Of a stretch of DNA of 64,000 nucleotides, positions 31,027 to 39,914 are shown piece after piece; the stretch's first letter is position 1; each line of letters starts with the position of its first letter. The stretch comes from Pseudomonadota bacterium. Lineage in GTDB: Bacteria > Pseudomonadota > Gammaproteobacteria > Acidiferrobacterales > Acidiferrobacteraceae. The notes beneath the pieces are model-generated. The model ran no database searches. It saw nothing but the letters and a program-made list of their open reading frames with translations, and was not told the DNA's origin. The stretch covers positions 1 to 64,000 of the forward strand of contig JAJYDN010000003.1 of assembly GCA_021777535.1 (NCBI GenBank). The letters are read 5' to 3'. The translations under genes were made by a program, and so were the position numbers.

Positions 31027-31869
31027 GTGTACTACGATTTGCACACTCACACAGTCTGCTCGGATGGCCGGCTGACGCCCGAGGCACTGGTTGCCGCCGC
31101 CGCGGCGGCGGGTGTGCGCGTGCTGGCCGTCACCGACCACGATACCATCGTCGGTGTCGAGGCGGCGCGCGCGGCAGCGGGCGGGCACGACATGACGGTC
31201 GTTGCGGGTGTCGAGGTCTCGGCCATGTGGGAAGGGCATACGATCCACGTCGTCGGGCTCGATGTATGTCTGGATGACGCCGTTCTGAAAGGCGGGCTCG
31301 GCACGCTGCATGGCATCCGGGCGGATCGCGGCAGGGCCATCGCCGAACGGCTGACGGCACTTGGTGTGTGCGGTGCCGAGGGGCTTCTCGAACGGCATCC
31401 GGTGATCGGGCGCGGACACTTTGCGCAGTGGCTCACGGATACCGGTCATGCGCGCTCCAGGACGCAGGCGTTCAAGCTGTTTCTGGAACGCGGCCGCGCT
31501 GCCTATGTCGGCGTTGAATGGCCGCCCATCGGCGAAGTGGTCGGGTGGCTCCATGCCGCCGGCGGCTGTGCCGTGCTGGCGCATCCGACCCGCTATACAT
31601 TGAGCGGCGGCCGCCTGCGGCAACTGCTGTCCACCTTCGTGGCCGCCGGGGGAGACGCCCTCGAGGTGGTGAGCGCAGGCCTCGATGCCGGCGAGATCGG
31701 ACGCCTGGCACGCCTGGCCGCGCAGTTCGGCTTGCGGGCCTCGGCCGGTTCGGATTTTCATGATGCCCTGCCGTGGCGCAAGACACCGGGCGGGCTTGCC
31801 GATTTGCCGGCAGGATGCGTGGCTGTGTGGCATGATCGTCCCCGGATGCAGCGCGCGGATGGGATCTGA
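31027..31869 (+). CDS. rnm: PHP-domain phosphoesterase, RNase AM-like (YciV)
   Basis: 280 residues. PHP metal sites are visible: YDLHTHTVCSDG (motif I), VTDHDT (II), a GVEVS stretch (III), and a late GSDFH near residue 243 (IV). Early and late motifs match YciV, the 5'-3' exoribonuclease that trims rRNA 5' ends. The GTG start follows AAAGGTAG. The yciO-like gene begins two bases after its stop, the same pairing as in other gammaproteobacteria. Confidence 0.85.
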   Translation: MYYDLHTHTVCSDGRLTPEALVAAAAAAGVRVLAVTDHDTIVGVEAARAAAGGHDMTVVAGVEVSAMWEGHTIHVVGLDVCLDDAVLKGGLGTLHGIRADRGRAIAERLTALGVCGAEGLLERHPVIGRGHFAQWLTDTGHARSRTQAFKLFLERGRAAYVGVEWPPIGEVVGWLHAAGGCAVLAHPTRYTLSGGRLRQLLSTFVAAGGDALEVVSAGLDAGEIGRLARLAAQFGLRASAGSDFHDALPWRKTPGGLADLPAGCVAVWHDRPRMQRADGI

Positions 31870-31871
31870 TT

Positions 31872-32507
31872 ATGGCGCAATATTTCCATGTTCACCCGAA
31901 GAATCCCCAGCCGCGCCTGATACGTCAGGCAGCAGGCATCATCGCGGGTGGTGGCGTGGTGGCCTATCCAACCGACTCGAGTTACGCGCTGGCGTGCGGG
32001 ATCAGCAACAAGGAAGGCATGGAGCGCATCCGCCGCATCCGGACGCTCGACCAAAGCCACCCTTTCACGCTCGTTTGCCTGGATCTGTCGGAACTCGCCA
32101 CCTATGCGCGCGTCGACAACACGATCTTCCGCTTCCTGAAGGCCCATACGCCAGGTCCCTATACCTTCGTGCTGCCGGCGACCCGCGAAGTGCCGCGCCG
32201 CCTCGCCGACCCCAAGCGGCGCACCATCGGATTGCGGGTCCCTTCCAATGTGGTGGCCCGTGCGTTGCTTCAGGAACTGCACGCCCCTCTCATGAGCGTG
32301 ACCTTGTCGCTGCCGGACGGAGAGGATGGCCTGGGCGACCCGGAGGTGATTCGCGACCGCCTTGAGCACACGATCGACGCCGTGATCGACGGGGGAGTCT
32401 GTGCCGGCGCGCCTACCACCGTAGTCGAGTGGGAAGAAGGCGGATTCGTCGTGCGCCGCACCGGGGCAGGGAGCGTCGAGCCGTTCGCGCCATTGTCGGC
32501 GGGCTGA
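31872..32507 (+). CDS. Sua5/YciO/YrdC-family protein (YciO type)
   Basis: 211 residues. The family core is present: PTDSSYALACG, an IRTLDQSHPFTL block, PGPYTFVLPAT and the KRRTIGLRVP motif. Sua5/YrdC members make threonylcarbamoyl-AMP for tRNA t6A; YciO members are paralogues with an uncertain or weaker role. The lack of the Sua5 C-terminal domain and its place beside rnm fit YciO. Stop at 32507 sits within the promoter of the next gene. Confidence 0.88.
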   Translation: MAQYFHVHPKNPQPRLIRQAAGIIAGGGVVAYPTDSSYALACGISNKEGMERIRRIRTLDQSHPFTLVCLDLSELATYARVDNTIFRFLKAHTPGPYTFVLPATREVPRRLADPKRRTIGLRVPSNVVARALLQELHAPLMSVTLSLPDGEDGLGDPEVIRDRLEHTIDAVIDGGVCAGAPTTVVEWEEGGFVVRRTGAGSVEPFAPLSAG

Positions 32508-32513
32508 TATACT
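32508..32513 (+). promoter_or_regulatory. -10 box with start placed 7 bases before the ATG
   Basis: TATACT ends seven bases before the ATG at 32521; transcription from it would start at or next to the ATG. A weak TTCGCG lies 18 bases upstream. No Shine-Dalgarno is visible, so a leaderless transcript is likely. Confidence 0.5.
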
Positions 32514-32520
32514 GGCGCCC

Positions 32521-33189
32521 ATGAACGGTCTTACTCCCTTGCAAGCATTCAGCGTCTGGGCGCTGCCTATTTTGTTTGCCATCACGGTACATGAAGTCGC
32601 GCATGGATGGATGGCAAAAAGACTCGGTGATCCGACGGCGGAGCGGCTGGGCCGCCTGACCCTGAATCCCATCCGCCACATCGACCCGATCGGAACCATA
32701 CTGATCCCGGGCCTGCTGCTTTTGATGGGCACCGGCATCGTGTTCGGCTGGGCCAAGCCCGTGCCGATTACCTGGTCGAACCTGCGCCATCCGCGCCGGG
32801 ACATGGCGCTGGTGGCGATCGCCGGGCCCGGAGCCAATCTTGTCATGGCGCTCCTCTGGGCGGCCATCGGCCGGCTGGCGATGATAGTCCCGGCGATCTG
32901 GCCGCCATCCGCGTGGGCGGCGCGCCCGCTGTTCGAGATGGGTGTGGCAGGCGTCACCATCAACCTCGTGCTGATGGTACTGAATCTTCTGCCCGTCCCG
33001 CCGCTTGACGGCAGCCGCGTCGTGAGCGGGCTGCTGCCTGGACCGTGGTCCTGGCGCTATAACCGGATCGAACCTTATGGCTTATGGATCCTCCTTGCCC
33101 TGGTGGCGACCGGTATCCTGGGGCGCATTCTCGAGCCGCCGGTGGTGGCCCTGCAGAATCTGATCTTTTCCTTAAGCAGGATGAGCTGA
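32521..33189 (+). CDS. Site-2 protease family (M50) membrane metalloprotease
   Basis: 222 residues with about six membrane helices. HEVAHGW (residues about 21-27) is the zinc HExxH motif. The second metal site is in the LNLLPVPPLDGSR segment near residues 150-163, giving the NxxPxxxLDG pattern. Such rhomboid-unrelated proteases cut membrane-anchored factors. It is coupled to trpS by a TGATG overlap. Confidence 0.88.
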   Translation: MNGLTPLQAFSVWALPILFAITVHEVAHGWMAKRLGDPTAERLGRLTLNPIRHIDPIGTILIPGLLLLMGTGIVFGWAKPVPITWSNLRHPRRDMALVAIAGPGANLVMALLWAAIGRLAMIVPAIWPPSAWAARPLFEMGVAGVTINLVLMVLNLLPVPPLDGSRVVSGLLPGPWSWRYNRIEPYGLWILLALVATGILGRILEPPVVALQNLIFSLSRMS

Positions 33190-34406
33190 TGGCGTCGGCA
33201 TTGGTTCCGGGTACCCGGGTGGTGTCGGGCATGCGGCCTACCGGGCGCCTGCACCTGGGTCATTATCACGGCGTCCTGAAGAATTGGGTGCGTCTCCAGC
33301 ACGAATATGAGTGTCTGTTCTTCGTGGCCGACTGGCATGCCCTGACGACGCACTATGAGGGGCCATCGGTGGTCGCGCAGAGCGTGCGCGAGATGGTCGT
33401 CGACTGGCTGGCGGCGGGCATCGATCCGCACAGCGCGACACTTTTCGTGCAGTCGGATGTACCGCAGCACGCCGAACTGCACGTGCTGCTTTCCATGATT
33501 ACGCCCTTGTCGTGGCTGGAGCGCGTGCCCACGTACAAAGACCAGCAGGAGAACTTGCGGGAGCGCGATCTCGATACCTACGGATTCCTCGGCTACCCGC
33601 TCTTGCAGACCGCAGACATCCTTGCCTATCGGGCGGCGTTCGTGCCCGTCGGGGAAGACCAGGTTCCGCATGTCGAATTTTCGCGGGAGGTTGCGCGCCG
33701 GTTCAATCACCTGTACGGCCGCGAGACCGATTTCGCCGAACGGGCGCAGGAAGCGCTGCGCAAGATGGGGCGCAAGGCGGCAAAGGCCTACGAGGAGTTG
33801 CGCCTTGCGTATCGCGAGCGCGGGGACAGTGAGGCGCTCGGCACCGCGCGTGCCCTCGTGGAGAGACAGCCGAACGTCACCCTGGGCGACAAGGAACGTT
33901 TGTTGGGCTACCTTGAAGGGAGCGGGCGGCTGATTCTGCCGGAGCCGCAGGCGCTTTTGACGAGCCAGTCCCGGATGCCGGGCCTCGACGGGCGCAAGAT
34001 GGCGAAATCCTATGCGAATACCATCAGCCTGCGGGAGACGCCCGAAGATGTCACAAAGAAGATCCGCACCATGCCGACTGATACCAATCGGGTCCGGCGC
34101 ACCGATCCGGGTGAGCCGGAACGCTGTCCTGTGTGGGCACTCCACGGCGCTTATTCTTCCGTGGACACACGCGCCTGGGTGGAGAGGGGTTGCCGTAGCG
34201 CAGGCATCGGCTGTCTCGAGTGCAAGCAACCCGTGATCGACGCCATCAACGCAGAACTCGCACCCATGCGCGCGCGCGCCGAAGAGCTCGAACAGGATCC
34301 GTTGCGTGTGCGCACCATCCTTGCGGAAGGTGCGCGGCGGGCGCGCGAGGCCGCCGAGGAGACCCTCATCGATGTGCGCCGCGCCATGAATCTGGTGTGG
34401 GACTAG
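33189..34406 (+). CDS. trpS: Tryptophan-tRNA ligase
   Basis: 405 residues, class I synthetase. The HIGH-type motif is HLGH (in GRLHLGHYHG, residues about 17-26) and the KMSKS loop is KMAKS (in GRKMAKSYANTIS near residue 275). Longer than the short bacterial TrpS, with a middle insertion of about 60 residues (KMGRKAAKAYEELRL and on). ATG at 33189 overlaps the preceding stop. It sits in a run of overlapping genes that includes scpA and scpB. Confidence 0.95.
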   Translation: MASALVPGTRVVSGMRPTGRLHLGHYHGVLKNWVRLQHEYECLFFVADWHALTTHYEGPSVVAQSVREMVVDWLAAGIDPHSATLFVQSDVPQHAELHVLLSMITPLSWLERVPTYKDQQENLRERDLDTYGFLGYPLLQTADILAYRAAFVPVGEDQVPHVEFSREVARRFNHLYGRETDFAERAQEALRKMGRKAAKAYEELRLAYRERGDSEALGTARALVERQPNVTLGDKERLLGYLEGSGRLILPEPQALLTSQSRMPGLDGRKMAKSYANTISLRETPEDVTKKIRTMPTDTNRVRRTDPGEPERCPVWALHGAYSSVDTRAWVERGCRSAGIGCLECKQPVIDAINAELAPMRARAEELEQDPLRVRTILAEGARRAREAAEETLIDVRRAMNLVWD

Positions 34407-34410
34407 GCGG

Positions 34411-35178
34411 ATGAGCGCGGTCCTTGTTCATGGTGAGCCGCTTGCCGAGTTACCACCGGATCTCTACATCCCGCCGGACGCCCTCGAGGTCATCCTCGAA
34501 AGTTTCGCGGGACCGCTCGACCTGCTCCTTTATCTCATCCGCCGCGACAATATCGATATCCTCGACATTCCCATTGCCGAGGTGACGCGGCAGTATATGG
34601 CCTATGTCGAAGTGATGAAGGCCATCAAGCTCGAGCTTGCCGCGGAATATCTTGTGATGGCCGCAGCGCTGGCCGAGATCAAGTCGCGGATGCTCCTGCC
34701 ACGGCCGCAGACGGAAGGCGCCGAGGAGGAGGACCCCCGCGCCGAGCTCGTGCGCCGTCTTCTGGAGTACGAGCAGTATCGCGCCGCGGTTGAGCGCATC
34801 GACGCGCGCCCGCAGCTTGGGCGTGATTTCTGGGCAGCCGGCATCGGGACTGAAGGTCTCGACCAGGAACGGCCCGTGCCGGAGGTCTCGCTGGAGCAGC
34901 TGCTCGATGCGCTGCGGGGCGTATTGATGCGCGCGGATGCGTTTGCGCATCACCGCATTCTGCGTGAACCCCTGTCGGTGCGCGAACGGATGACGCGGAT
35001 CCTGGAGACCCTGCGGCCCGATGGTTTTACGGAATTTGCGCATCTTTTCGATGCCGGCGAGGGGCGTCTCGGTGTCGTCGTCACCTTCCTCGCCGTGCTC
35101 GAGCTCGTTCGCGAATCGCTCATAAGTCTTGTGCAGAATGAGCCGTTCGCCCCTATCCATGTGCGGTCTTGTGCATGA
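34411..35178 (+). CDS. scpA: Segregation and condensation protein A
   Basis: 255 residues, kleisin subunit of the SMC complex. FAGPLDLLLYLIRRDNIDILDIPIAEVTRQYM is the N-terminal helical motif, and a C-terminal winged-helix that contacts SMC follows (LARxxFAxxxxxExxR-like blocks around residues 190-250). Starts five bases after trpS; its stop overlaps the scpB ATG by four bases. Confidence 0.95.
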   Translation: MSAVLVHGEPLAELPPDLYIPPDALEVILESFAGPLDLLLYLIRRDNIDILDIPIAEVTRQYMAYVEVMKAIKLELAAEYLVMAAALAEIKSRMLLPRPQTEGAEEEDPRAELVRRLLEYEQYRAAVERIDARPQLGRDFWAAGIGTEGLDQERPVPEVSLEQLLDALRGVLMRADAFAHHRILREPLSVRERMTRILETLRPDGFTEFAHLFDAGEGRLGVVVTFLAVLELVRESLISLVQNEPFAPIHVRSCA

Positions 35179-35828
35179 GTGAAATGCAGCTGAAAGACAT
35201 TGTGTACGCAGCCTTGCTGGCTGCGGGTGAGCCCCTTACGCTCGACCGCCTGGGGGCGCTGTTCGATGAAGACGTGCGTCCGGATCGCGAGGTCTTGCGG
35301 GCGGCGCTTGGCGAACTGGAAGCGGCGCTCGCCACGGGTCCAGTCGAGCTCCAGTGCATCGACAAGGCCTATCGCCTGCAGACCCGGATCGCCTTCGCGC
35401 CCTGGCTTCGGCGGCTGTCTGCGGAGCGCCCCCCAAAGTACTCGCGGGCCACGCTGGAGACGCTCGCGATCATTGCCTACCGCCAGCCGGTGACACGCGG
35501 GGAGATCGAGGCGATACGCGGAGTGGCGGTCAGCAGCGAAATCCTGAAGACACTCATGCAGCGGGAGTGGATCCGCCAGGTGGGTACCAAGGAAGTGCCG
35601 GGCCGTCCGGCGCTCTTTGGGACGACCCGGGTCTTTCTGGAGTATTTCAGCCTGACGTCGCTTGCCGATCTGCCGCCGCTTGCGGACCTGCGCGCCGAGA
35701 GGATACCCGGGGAGACGGCGGACGACACGCCCGAAGACGCCGGGGCGGTGGCAGCCGATGGCGACGCGGAGCAGGCGGCAGTTACGGAAGAGGCCGCCGG
35801 GCCGCAGCCGCCTGTTGCCGATGAGTGA
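35175..35828 (+). CDS. scpB: Segregation and condensation protein B
   Basis: 217 residues with two winged-helix domains (KDIVYAALLAAGEPLTLDRLG; then LETLAIIAYRQPVTRGEIEAIRGV, the ScpB hallmark). The last 35 residues are an acidic alanine-rich tail. It stabilises the SMC-ScpA interaction. ATG 35175 overlaps the scpA stop; an upstream TTG at 35169 is a less likely start. Confidence 0.95.
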   Translation: MSEMQLKDIVYAALLAAGEPLTLDRLGALFDEDVRPDREVLRAALGELEAALATGPVELQCIDKAYRLQTRIAFAPWLRRLSAERPPKYSRATLETLAIIAYRQPVTRGEIEAIRGVAVSSEILKTLMQREWIRQVGTKEVPGRPALFGTTRVFLEYFSLTSLADLPPLADLRAERIPGETADDTPEDAGAVAADGDAEQAAVTEEAAGPQPPVADE

Positions 35829-36570
35829 GAAACTCCAGAAGGTACTGGCCCAACGAGGCCTTGGTTCGCGACGCGAGATGGAGCGTCTGATCGAGGCGGG
35901 GCGCGTGCGCATCGGCAGCCGGGTGGCTCAGCTTGGCGACCGCATCGAGGGGGACGAGGAGATCGCGGTCGACGGCTGGCGGCTCGGTGAGAAGCGGCAG
36001 GCGGCGGGCCGGGTCCTCATGTATCACAAGATGACGGGCGAAATGTGCACCCGCAGCGACCCGAAGGGCCGGCCGCTCGTGTTCGACCATCTGCCTCCCA
36101 TCCGGCAGGGCCGCTGGGTTGCCGTCGGCCGCCTGGACATCAATTCGTCGGGTCTCATGCTCTTTACGACCGATGGTGAACTGGCGGCGCGGCTCATGCA
36201 TCCGGCGCAGGGTATCGTGCGGCGCTATGCGGCGCGCGTGCTCGGACGGGCAAGCGCCGAGGCGATGGCAGGTCTCGTCAAGGGCCTCATGCTCGAGGAT
36301 GGCCCGGCACGGTTTCTCGACATTCAGGATGCCGGCGGCGAAGGCGCCAACCACTGGTATCACGTGTCGATCGGAGAAGGGCGCAAGCGGGAGGTTCGCC
36401 GCCTGTTCGCCGCCGCGGGACTTACCGTGAGCCGCTTGATCCGGATCGCCTATGGCCCGGTGGAATTGCCGCGTACCCTCCGGCCCGGGTACAGCCGCCC
36501 GGTGCCGCCGCCGCTCGTCGATCAGTTATACCGGGAGGCAGGCCTGCCGGTGCCGGCGCGCAAGACGTGA
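35821..36570 (+). CDS. rluB: 23S rRNA pseudouridine-2605 synthase
   Basis: 249 residues. An N-terminal S4 domain (EKLQKVLAQRGLGSRREMERLIEAGRVRI) is followed by the RsuA-type catalytic domain, with the aspartate in VGRLDINSSGLMLFTTDG and the REVRRLF block. Its ATG lies eight bases upstream of the scpB stop. The scpB-rluB order is common. Confidence 0.95.
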   Translation: MSEKLQKVLAQRGLGSRREMERLIEAGRVRIGSRVAQLGDRIEGDEEIAVDGWRLGEKRQAAGRVLMYHKMTGEMCTRSDPKGRPLVFDHLPPIRQGRWVAVGRLDINSSGLMLFTTDGELAARLMHPAQGIVRRYAARVLGRASAEAMAGLVKGLMLEDGPARFLDIQDAGGEGANHWYHVSIGEGRKREVRRLFAAAGLTVSRLIRIAYGPVELPRTLRPGYSRPVPPPLVDQLYREAGLPVPARKT

Positions 36571-37277
36571 CCACACGCCCATCCCTGATGGCGGCCTTTG
36601 AGCGCCTGCTCGCCGCGTACGGGGGGCAGTCGTGGTGGCCGGCCGAATCGGATTTCGAGGTCATGATCGGGGCCATTTTGACCCAGAATACCGCCTGGGT
36701 TAATGTGGAAAAGGCCCTGCTGCGGCTGCGCGAGACGGTGGCGTTCGATGCGCAGGCCATCGCCAGTCTGCCGCTTGCGGCGCTTGCGCAAGCCATCCGG
36801 CCGGCGGGCTACTTCAATGTCAAGGCGCGGCGCCTGCACGCCTTTTGCGGGTGGCTTTTGGCGCAGGGTGGAATCGCGGCGCTGGCCACGCGGCCGACAC
36901 CTGAGCTGCGCGGTGCGTTGCTTGCGGTTCATGGTGTGGGGCCGGAGACGGCAGACGACATATTGCTGTATGCGTTCGGGCGTCCGGTGTTTGTCGTCGA
37001 TGCCTATACGCGGCGCATCTTTGGTCGTCTGGGTGTGCTGAAGGGTGCGGAATCCTATGAAGAGATCCGGGCCCTTTTCGAGGGGAGCCTGCCGGCGGCA
37101 GCCGGTCTCTTCCAGGAGTACCATGCGCTGATCGTGACGCATGGCAAGGATGTCTGCCGGACCAAGCCGCGCTGCGACGCCTGCTGTCTGCGGGAGGTCT
37201 GTCCGCCCGTGGCCCGGCAGGTCCCATCGCGCCGGATAAGGAGAAAAATGAAGAACGTACAGGGCGAGGGTGGCTGA
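36567..37277 (+). CDS. Endonuclease III-like HhH-GPD protein
   Basis: 236 residues. Helix-hairpin-helix LLAVHGVGPETADDILLYAFGRPVFVVDAY contains the catalytic aspartate (VVDAYTRR). The C-terminal [4Fe-4S] cluster motif is CRTKPRCDACCLREVC, with a slightly unusual spacing because of an extra cysteine. It excises oxidised or mismatched bases. The GTG start overlaps the rluB stop by four bases, and its own stop overlaps mlaA. Confidence 0.9.
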   Translation: MTTRPSLMAAFERLLAAYGGQSWWPAESDFEVMIGAILTQNTAWVNVEKALLRLRETVAFDAQAIASLPLAALAQAIRPAGYFNVKARRLHAFCGWLLAQGGIAALATRPTPELRGALLAVHGVGPETADDILLYAFGRPVFVVDAYTRRIFGRLGVLKGAESYEEIRALFEGSLPAAAGLFQEYHALIVTHGKDVCRTKPRCDACCLREVCPPVARQVPSRRIRRKMKNVQGEGG

Positions 37278-37984
37278 TGCGGTTTCGGAGTCTGGCGGTC
37301 GGCGCCTGTGTGGCGTCTTTGGTGAGTGGATGCGCCTCGGTCGGCGCGCGGCCTGCGCATGGGTCCGATGATCCGCTAAAGCCGCTCAACAAGAAGATTT
37401 TCGTGTTCAATCAGCGCCTGGACGAGACTATCCTGAAGCCGACGGCAACCGCCTACACGGACATGACGCCCTTGCCCCTGCGCCGTGGCCTGAGCGATTT
37501 TTTCAACAACATCAAGGATGTGGGTGTCATCGTCAACGAGGGTCTCCAGGGGCGGCCGGTGCCTGCGTTCCTCGAGACGGCCCGGTTTCTCGTCAACTCG
37601 ACACTGGGTATGCTGGGCTTCGTGGATGTGGCCACGCCGCTCGGTCTCCGGGCCCGGCAGGCGGGTTTCGGGGAGACTCTGGGGGTATGGGGCGTGCCGA
37701 GCGGGCCCTATGTCGTACTGCCGCTTTTTGGCCCATCGGACGTCCGCGACAGCTTCGGCCTCATCGGGGACCTGTATACCAACCCCGGCACCTACCTGAC
37801 GAGCTCCGCGGCACAGTGGGACGTCTATGTGGCGCAAACCATCAATACCCGCGCCCAATACCTCCATCAGGGGGCGCTTTTGCAGATGGCCGCCGGGGGA
37901 GACGAGTACGATTTCGTCCGGGAGGCGTTCTGGCAGAAGCGCCGCCACGAAATTGCCGAGCACCGCGGCAACGCCCATCAATAG
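37277..37984 (+). CDS. mlaA: MlaA (VacJ) outer-membrane lipoprotein
   Basis: 235 residues. Lipobox LVSGC puts the acylated cysteine at residue 19. Family motifs DPLKPLNKKIFVFNQ, FFNNIKDVGVIVNEG and NTSLGMLGFVDVATPLG-like segments, plus FGETLGVWGVPSGPYVVLPLFGPS, are present. MlaA removes phospholipid from the outer leaflet and hands it to MlaC. The rest of the Mla system is not in view. Confidence 0.95.
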   Translation: MRFRSLAVGACVASLVSGCASVGARPAHGSDDPLKPLNKKIFVFNQRLDETILKPTATAYTDMTPLPLRRGLSDFFNNIKDVGVIVNEGLQGRPVPAFLETARFLVNSTLGMLGFVDVATPLGLRARQAGFGETLGVWGVPSGPYVVLPLFGPSDVRDSFGLIGDLYTNPGTYLTSSAAQWDVYVAQTINTRAQYLHQGALLQMAAGGDEYDFVREAFWQKRRHEIAEHRGNAHQ

Positions 37985-38010
37985 GATTTCTATTTTTGAC
38001 CGATCCGGGG

Positions 38011-38016
38011 TAGAAT
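38011..38016 (+). promoter_or_regulatory. Candidate -10 box for rpsP
   Basis: TAGAAT 43 bases before rpsP. A TTGACC hexamer lies only nine bases upstream, too close to serve as its -35, so the promoter is uncertain. Confidence 0.35.
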
Positions 38017-38059
38017 CGCCCATTTTCCGCGCCCAGCCGGCGCCTTTTCTGGGGGTTTA

Positions 38060-38299
38060 ATGGTAACGATTCGTCTGACACGCCGCGGGGCCAACAAGCG
38101 GCCCTTCTACACCATCGTTGTCGCGGACAAGCGACGCGCTGCGGGCGGCGCCTTCATTGAGCGCGTGGGCTTTTTTAATCCGATCGCATCGGGCTCCGAA
38201 GAGCGTCTGCGTGTCGATCGCGAGCGCGTGCAGTATTGGCTGGACCGCGGTGCACAGGCTTCCGAGCGCGTTGCGGGTCTGCTGAAGACCACCGCCTGA
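38060..38299 (+). CDS. rpsP: 30S ribosomal protein bS16
   Basis: 79 residues, [25 protein letters not shown] is the standard bS16 opening; length is normal. It heads the conserved rpsP-rimM-trmD-rplS operon. Confidence 0.99.
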   Translation: MVTIRLTRRGANKRPFYTIVVADKRRAAGGAFIERVGFFNPIASGSEERLRVDRERVQYWLDRGAQASERVAGLLKTTA

Positions 38300-38303
38300 G
38301 AGC

Positions 38304-38816
38304 ATGGCCGGGGCCGGACCTGCGGATTGGATGGAGGTCGGCCGCGTCGGCGGTGCCTATGGTGTAAGAGGGTGGTTGCGGCTCGTGTCCTATACGGCCG
38401 AGCCCGGGGCATTGGCCGGGTACAGGCCGTGGCGGTTCCGCGGAGATCCGGGAACACTGCAGCCCACGATTCTCGAAGTGCGGCCGCACGGGCGGGGTTT
38501 CGTGGTGCAGGTTGCGGAGTGCGCAACGCGGGATGATGCCGAGAGGTGGCATGGTGCCACCGTGGAAGTGCCGGTGAGCGTACTGCCTGCGCTGGCGCCG
38601 GGCGAGTATTACTGGGGCCAGCTTGTGGGGCTTGCGGTGGAGACGCAGGAGGGCCAGGCACTGGGTACCGTGGCGCGCCTTCTCGAAACGGGCGCGAACG
38701 ATGTGCTGGTCGTGCAGGGCGCGCGCGAGCGGCTCCTGCCATATGTGCCGCAGGTGGTGCGGCACGTGGATCTGGCCGGCCGGCGGATGATCGTCGACTG
38801 GGATCCCGAGTTCTGA
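38304..38816 (+). CDS. rimM: Ribosome maturation factor RimM
   Basis: 170 residues. An N-terminal beta-barrel ([15 protein letters not shown], then [15 protein letters not shown]) and a C-terminal PRC-barrel domain ([23 protein letters not shown]). It assists 30S head assembly with uS19. The gene follows rpsP by four bases and precedes trmD by one. Confidence 0.97.
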   Translation: MAGAGPADWMEVGRVGGAYGVRGWLRLVSYTAEPGALAGYRPWRFRGDPGTLQPTILEVRPHGRGFVVQVAECATRDDAERWHGATVEVPVSVLPALAPGEYYWGQLVGLAVETQEGQALGTVARLLETGANDVLVVQGARERLLPYVPQVVRHVDLAGRRMIVDWDPEF

Positions 38817-38817
38817 C

Positions 38818-39564
38818 ATGCGCATCGATGTGGTGGCTTTGTTTCCGCAGGCGGTGCAGGTGTTTTGCGAGACCAGCATGATCGGCCGGGCGGCTGCGGC
38901 GGGTCTTGTGGAGTTTGGTTTCTGGAACCTGCGGGATTACGCGCAGGATGCGCGCCGGACGGTCGATGATCGCCCTTACGGGGGCGGCCCCGGCATGGTG
39001 CTCATGGCCGGTCCTTTGGTGGCGGCCATACGGGCGGCCCGGGCGCGGCAGCCGGCTGCGCGGGTTGCCTATCTGTCGCCACAGGGTGCGCTGCTTGATC
39101 ATGGCGCGGTGATGGAACTGTCCAGGCGCAGCGGCCTGATCCTGGTTGCGGGACGCTACGAGGGTATCGACGAACGGGTTGTCGAGAGCGAGATCGACGA
39201 GGAATGGTCGATAGGCAGCTATGTCCTGTCCGGTGGTGAAGCGGCGGCGGCCGTGGTGATCGACGCCGTGGTCCGGCAGTTGCCGGGGGCGCTGGGACAT
39301 GAGGACTCGGCGCGGGAAGATTCGTTCGTGGAAGGTTTGCTGGACTGCGGGCACTACACGCGCCCGCCGGTTTTTGAGGGACGAAAGGTCCCCGAGGTGC
39401 TTTTGTCGGGCGATCATGGTCGCATCCGGCGGTGGCGCCTCATGCAATCGCTGGGCAGGACGTGGCTCAGGCGGCCGGATTTGCTGGCCGGCCGGAAACT
39501 GACGGTTGAAGAAGAAACGCTTCTGGAAGAGTTTAAACGAGAGTATAGAGGATTGAGGTCATGA
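38818..39564 (+). CDS. trmD: tRNA (guanine-37-N1)-methyltransferase
   Basis: 248 residues with the deep trefoil knot of SPOUT enzymes. GGGPGMVL and [22 protein letters not shown], and [13 protein letters not shown] form the SAM site; the catalytic aspartate lies in the EDSFVEGL region. It makes m1G37, which prevents frameshifting. The stop overlaps the rplS ATG by four bases. Confidence 0.99.
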   Translation: MRIDVVALFPQAVQVFCETSMIGRAAAAGLVEFGFWNLRDYAQDARRTVDDRPYGGGPGMVLMAGPLVAAIRAARARQPAARVAYLSPQGALLDHGAVMELSRRSGLILVAGRYEGIDERVVESEIDEEWSIGSYVLSGGEAAAAVVIDAVVRQLPGALGHEDSAREDSFVEGLLDCGHYTRPPVFEGRKVPEVLLSGDHGRIRRWRLMQSLGRTWLRRPDLLAGRKLTVEEETLLEEFKREYRGLRS

Positions 39565-39905
39565 GTCACGTTATCGAACAGCTGGAAAAGGAATTCATCA
39601 AATCGGACATCCCGGATTTTGGTCCCGGCGACACCGTTGCCGTTCATGTGAAGGTGGTCGAAGGGGAACGCGAGCGGTTGCAGGCGTTCGAGGGTCTGGT
39701 CATTGCGCGGCGCAATCGGGGTGCGCAGTCCTCCTTTACGGTCCGCAAGGTTTCCTACGGTGAAGGCGTCGAGCGCGTGTTTCCGCTGCACAGCCCGATC
39801 GTCGCGCGGATCGAAGTCAAGCGCCGCGGCGTCGTGCGGCGCGCGAAGCTCTATTTCCTGCGGCAGCTGACGGGCAAGGCGGCACGCATCCGCGAGCGCG
39901 TCTAG
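39561..39905 (+). CDS. rplS: 50S ribosomal protein bL19
   Basis: 114 residues. [13 protein letters not shown] and the C-terminal [19 protein letters not shown] match bL19 with standard length. Last of the four-gene operon; xerD starts 9 bases later. Confidence 0.99.
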   Translation: MSHVIEQLEKEFIKSDIPDFGPGDTVAVHVKVVEGERERLQAFEGLVIARRNRGAQSSFTVRKVSYGEGVERVFPLHSPIVARIEVKRRGVVRRAKLYFLRQLTGKAARIRERV

Positions 39906-39914
39906 GACAAGGGT

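Noticed and set aside
37996-38016. TTGACC and TAGAAT before rpsP as a full promoter.
   Set aside because: The spacing is only nine bases, not 16-18. Only the -10 is kept as a candidate.
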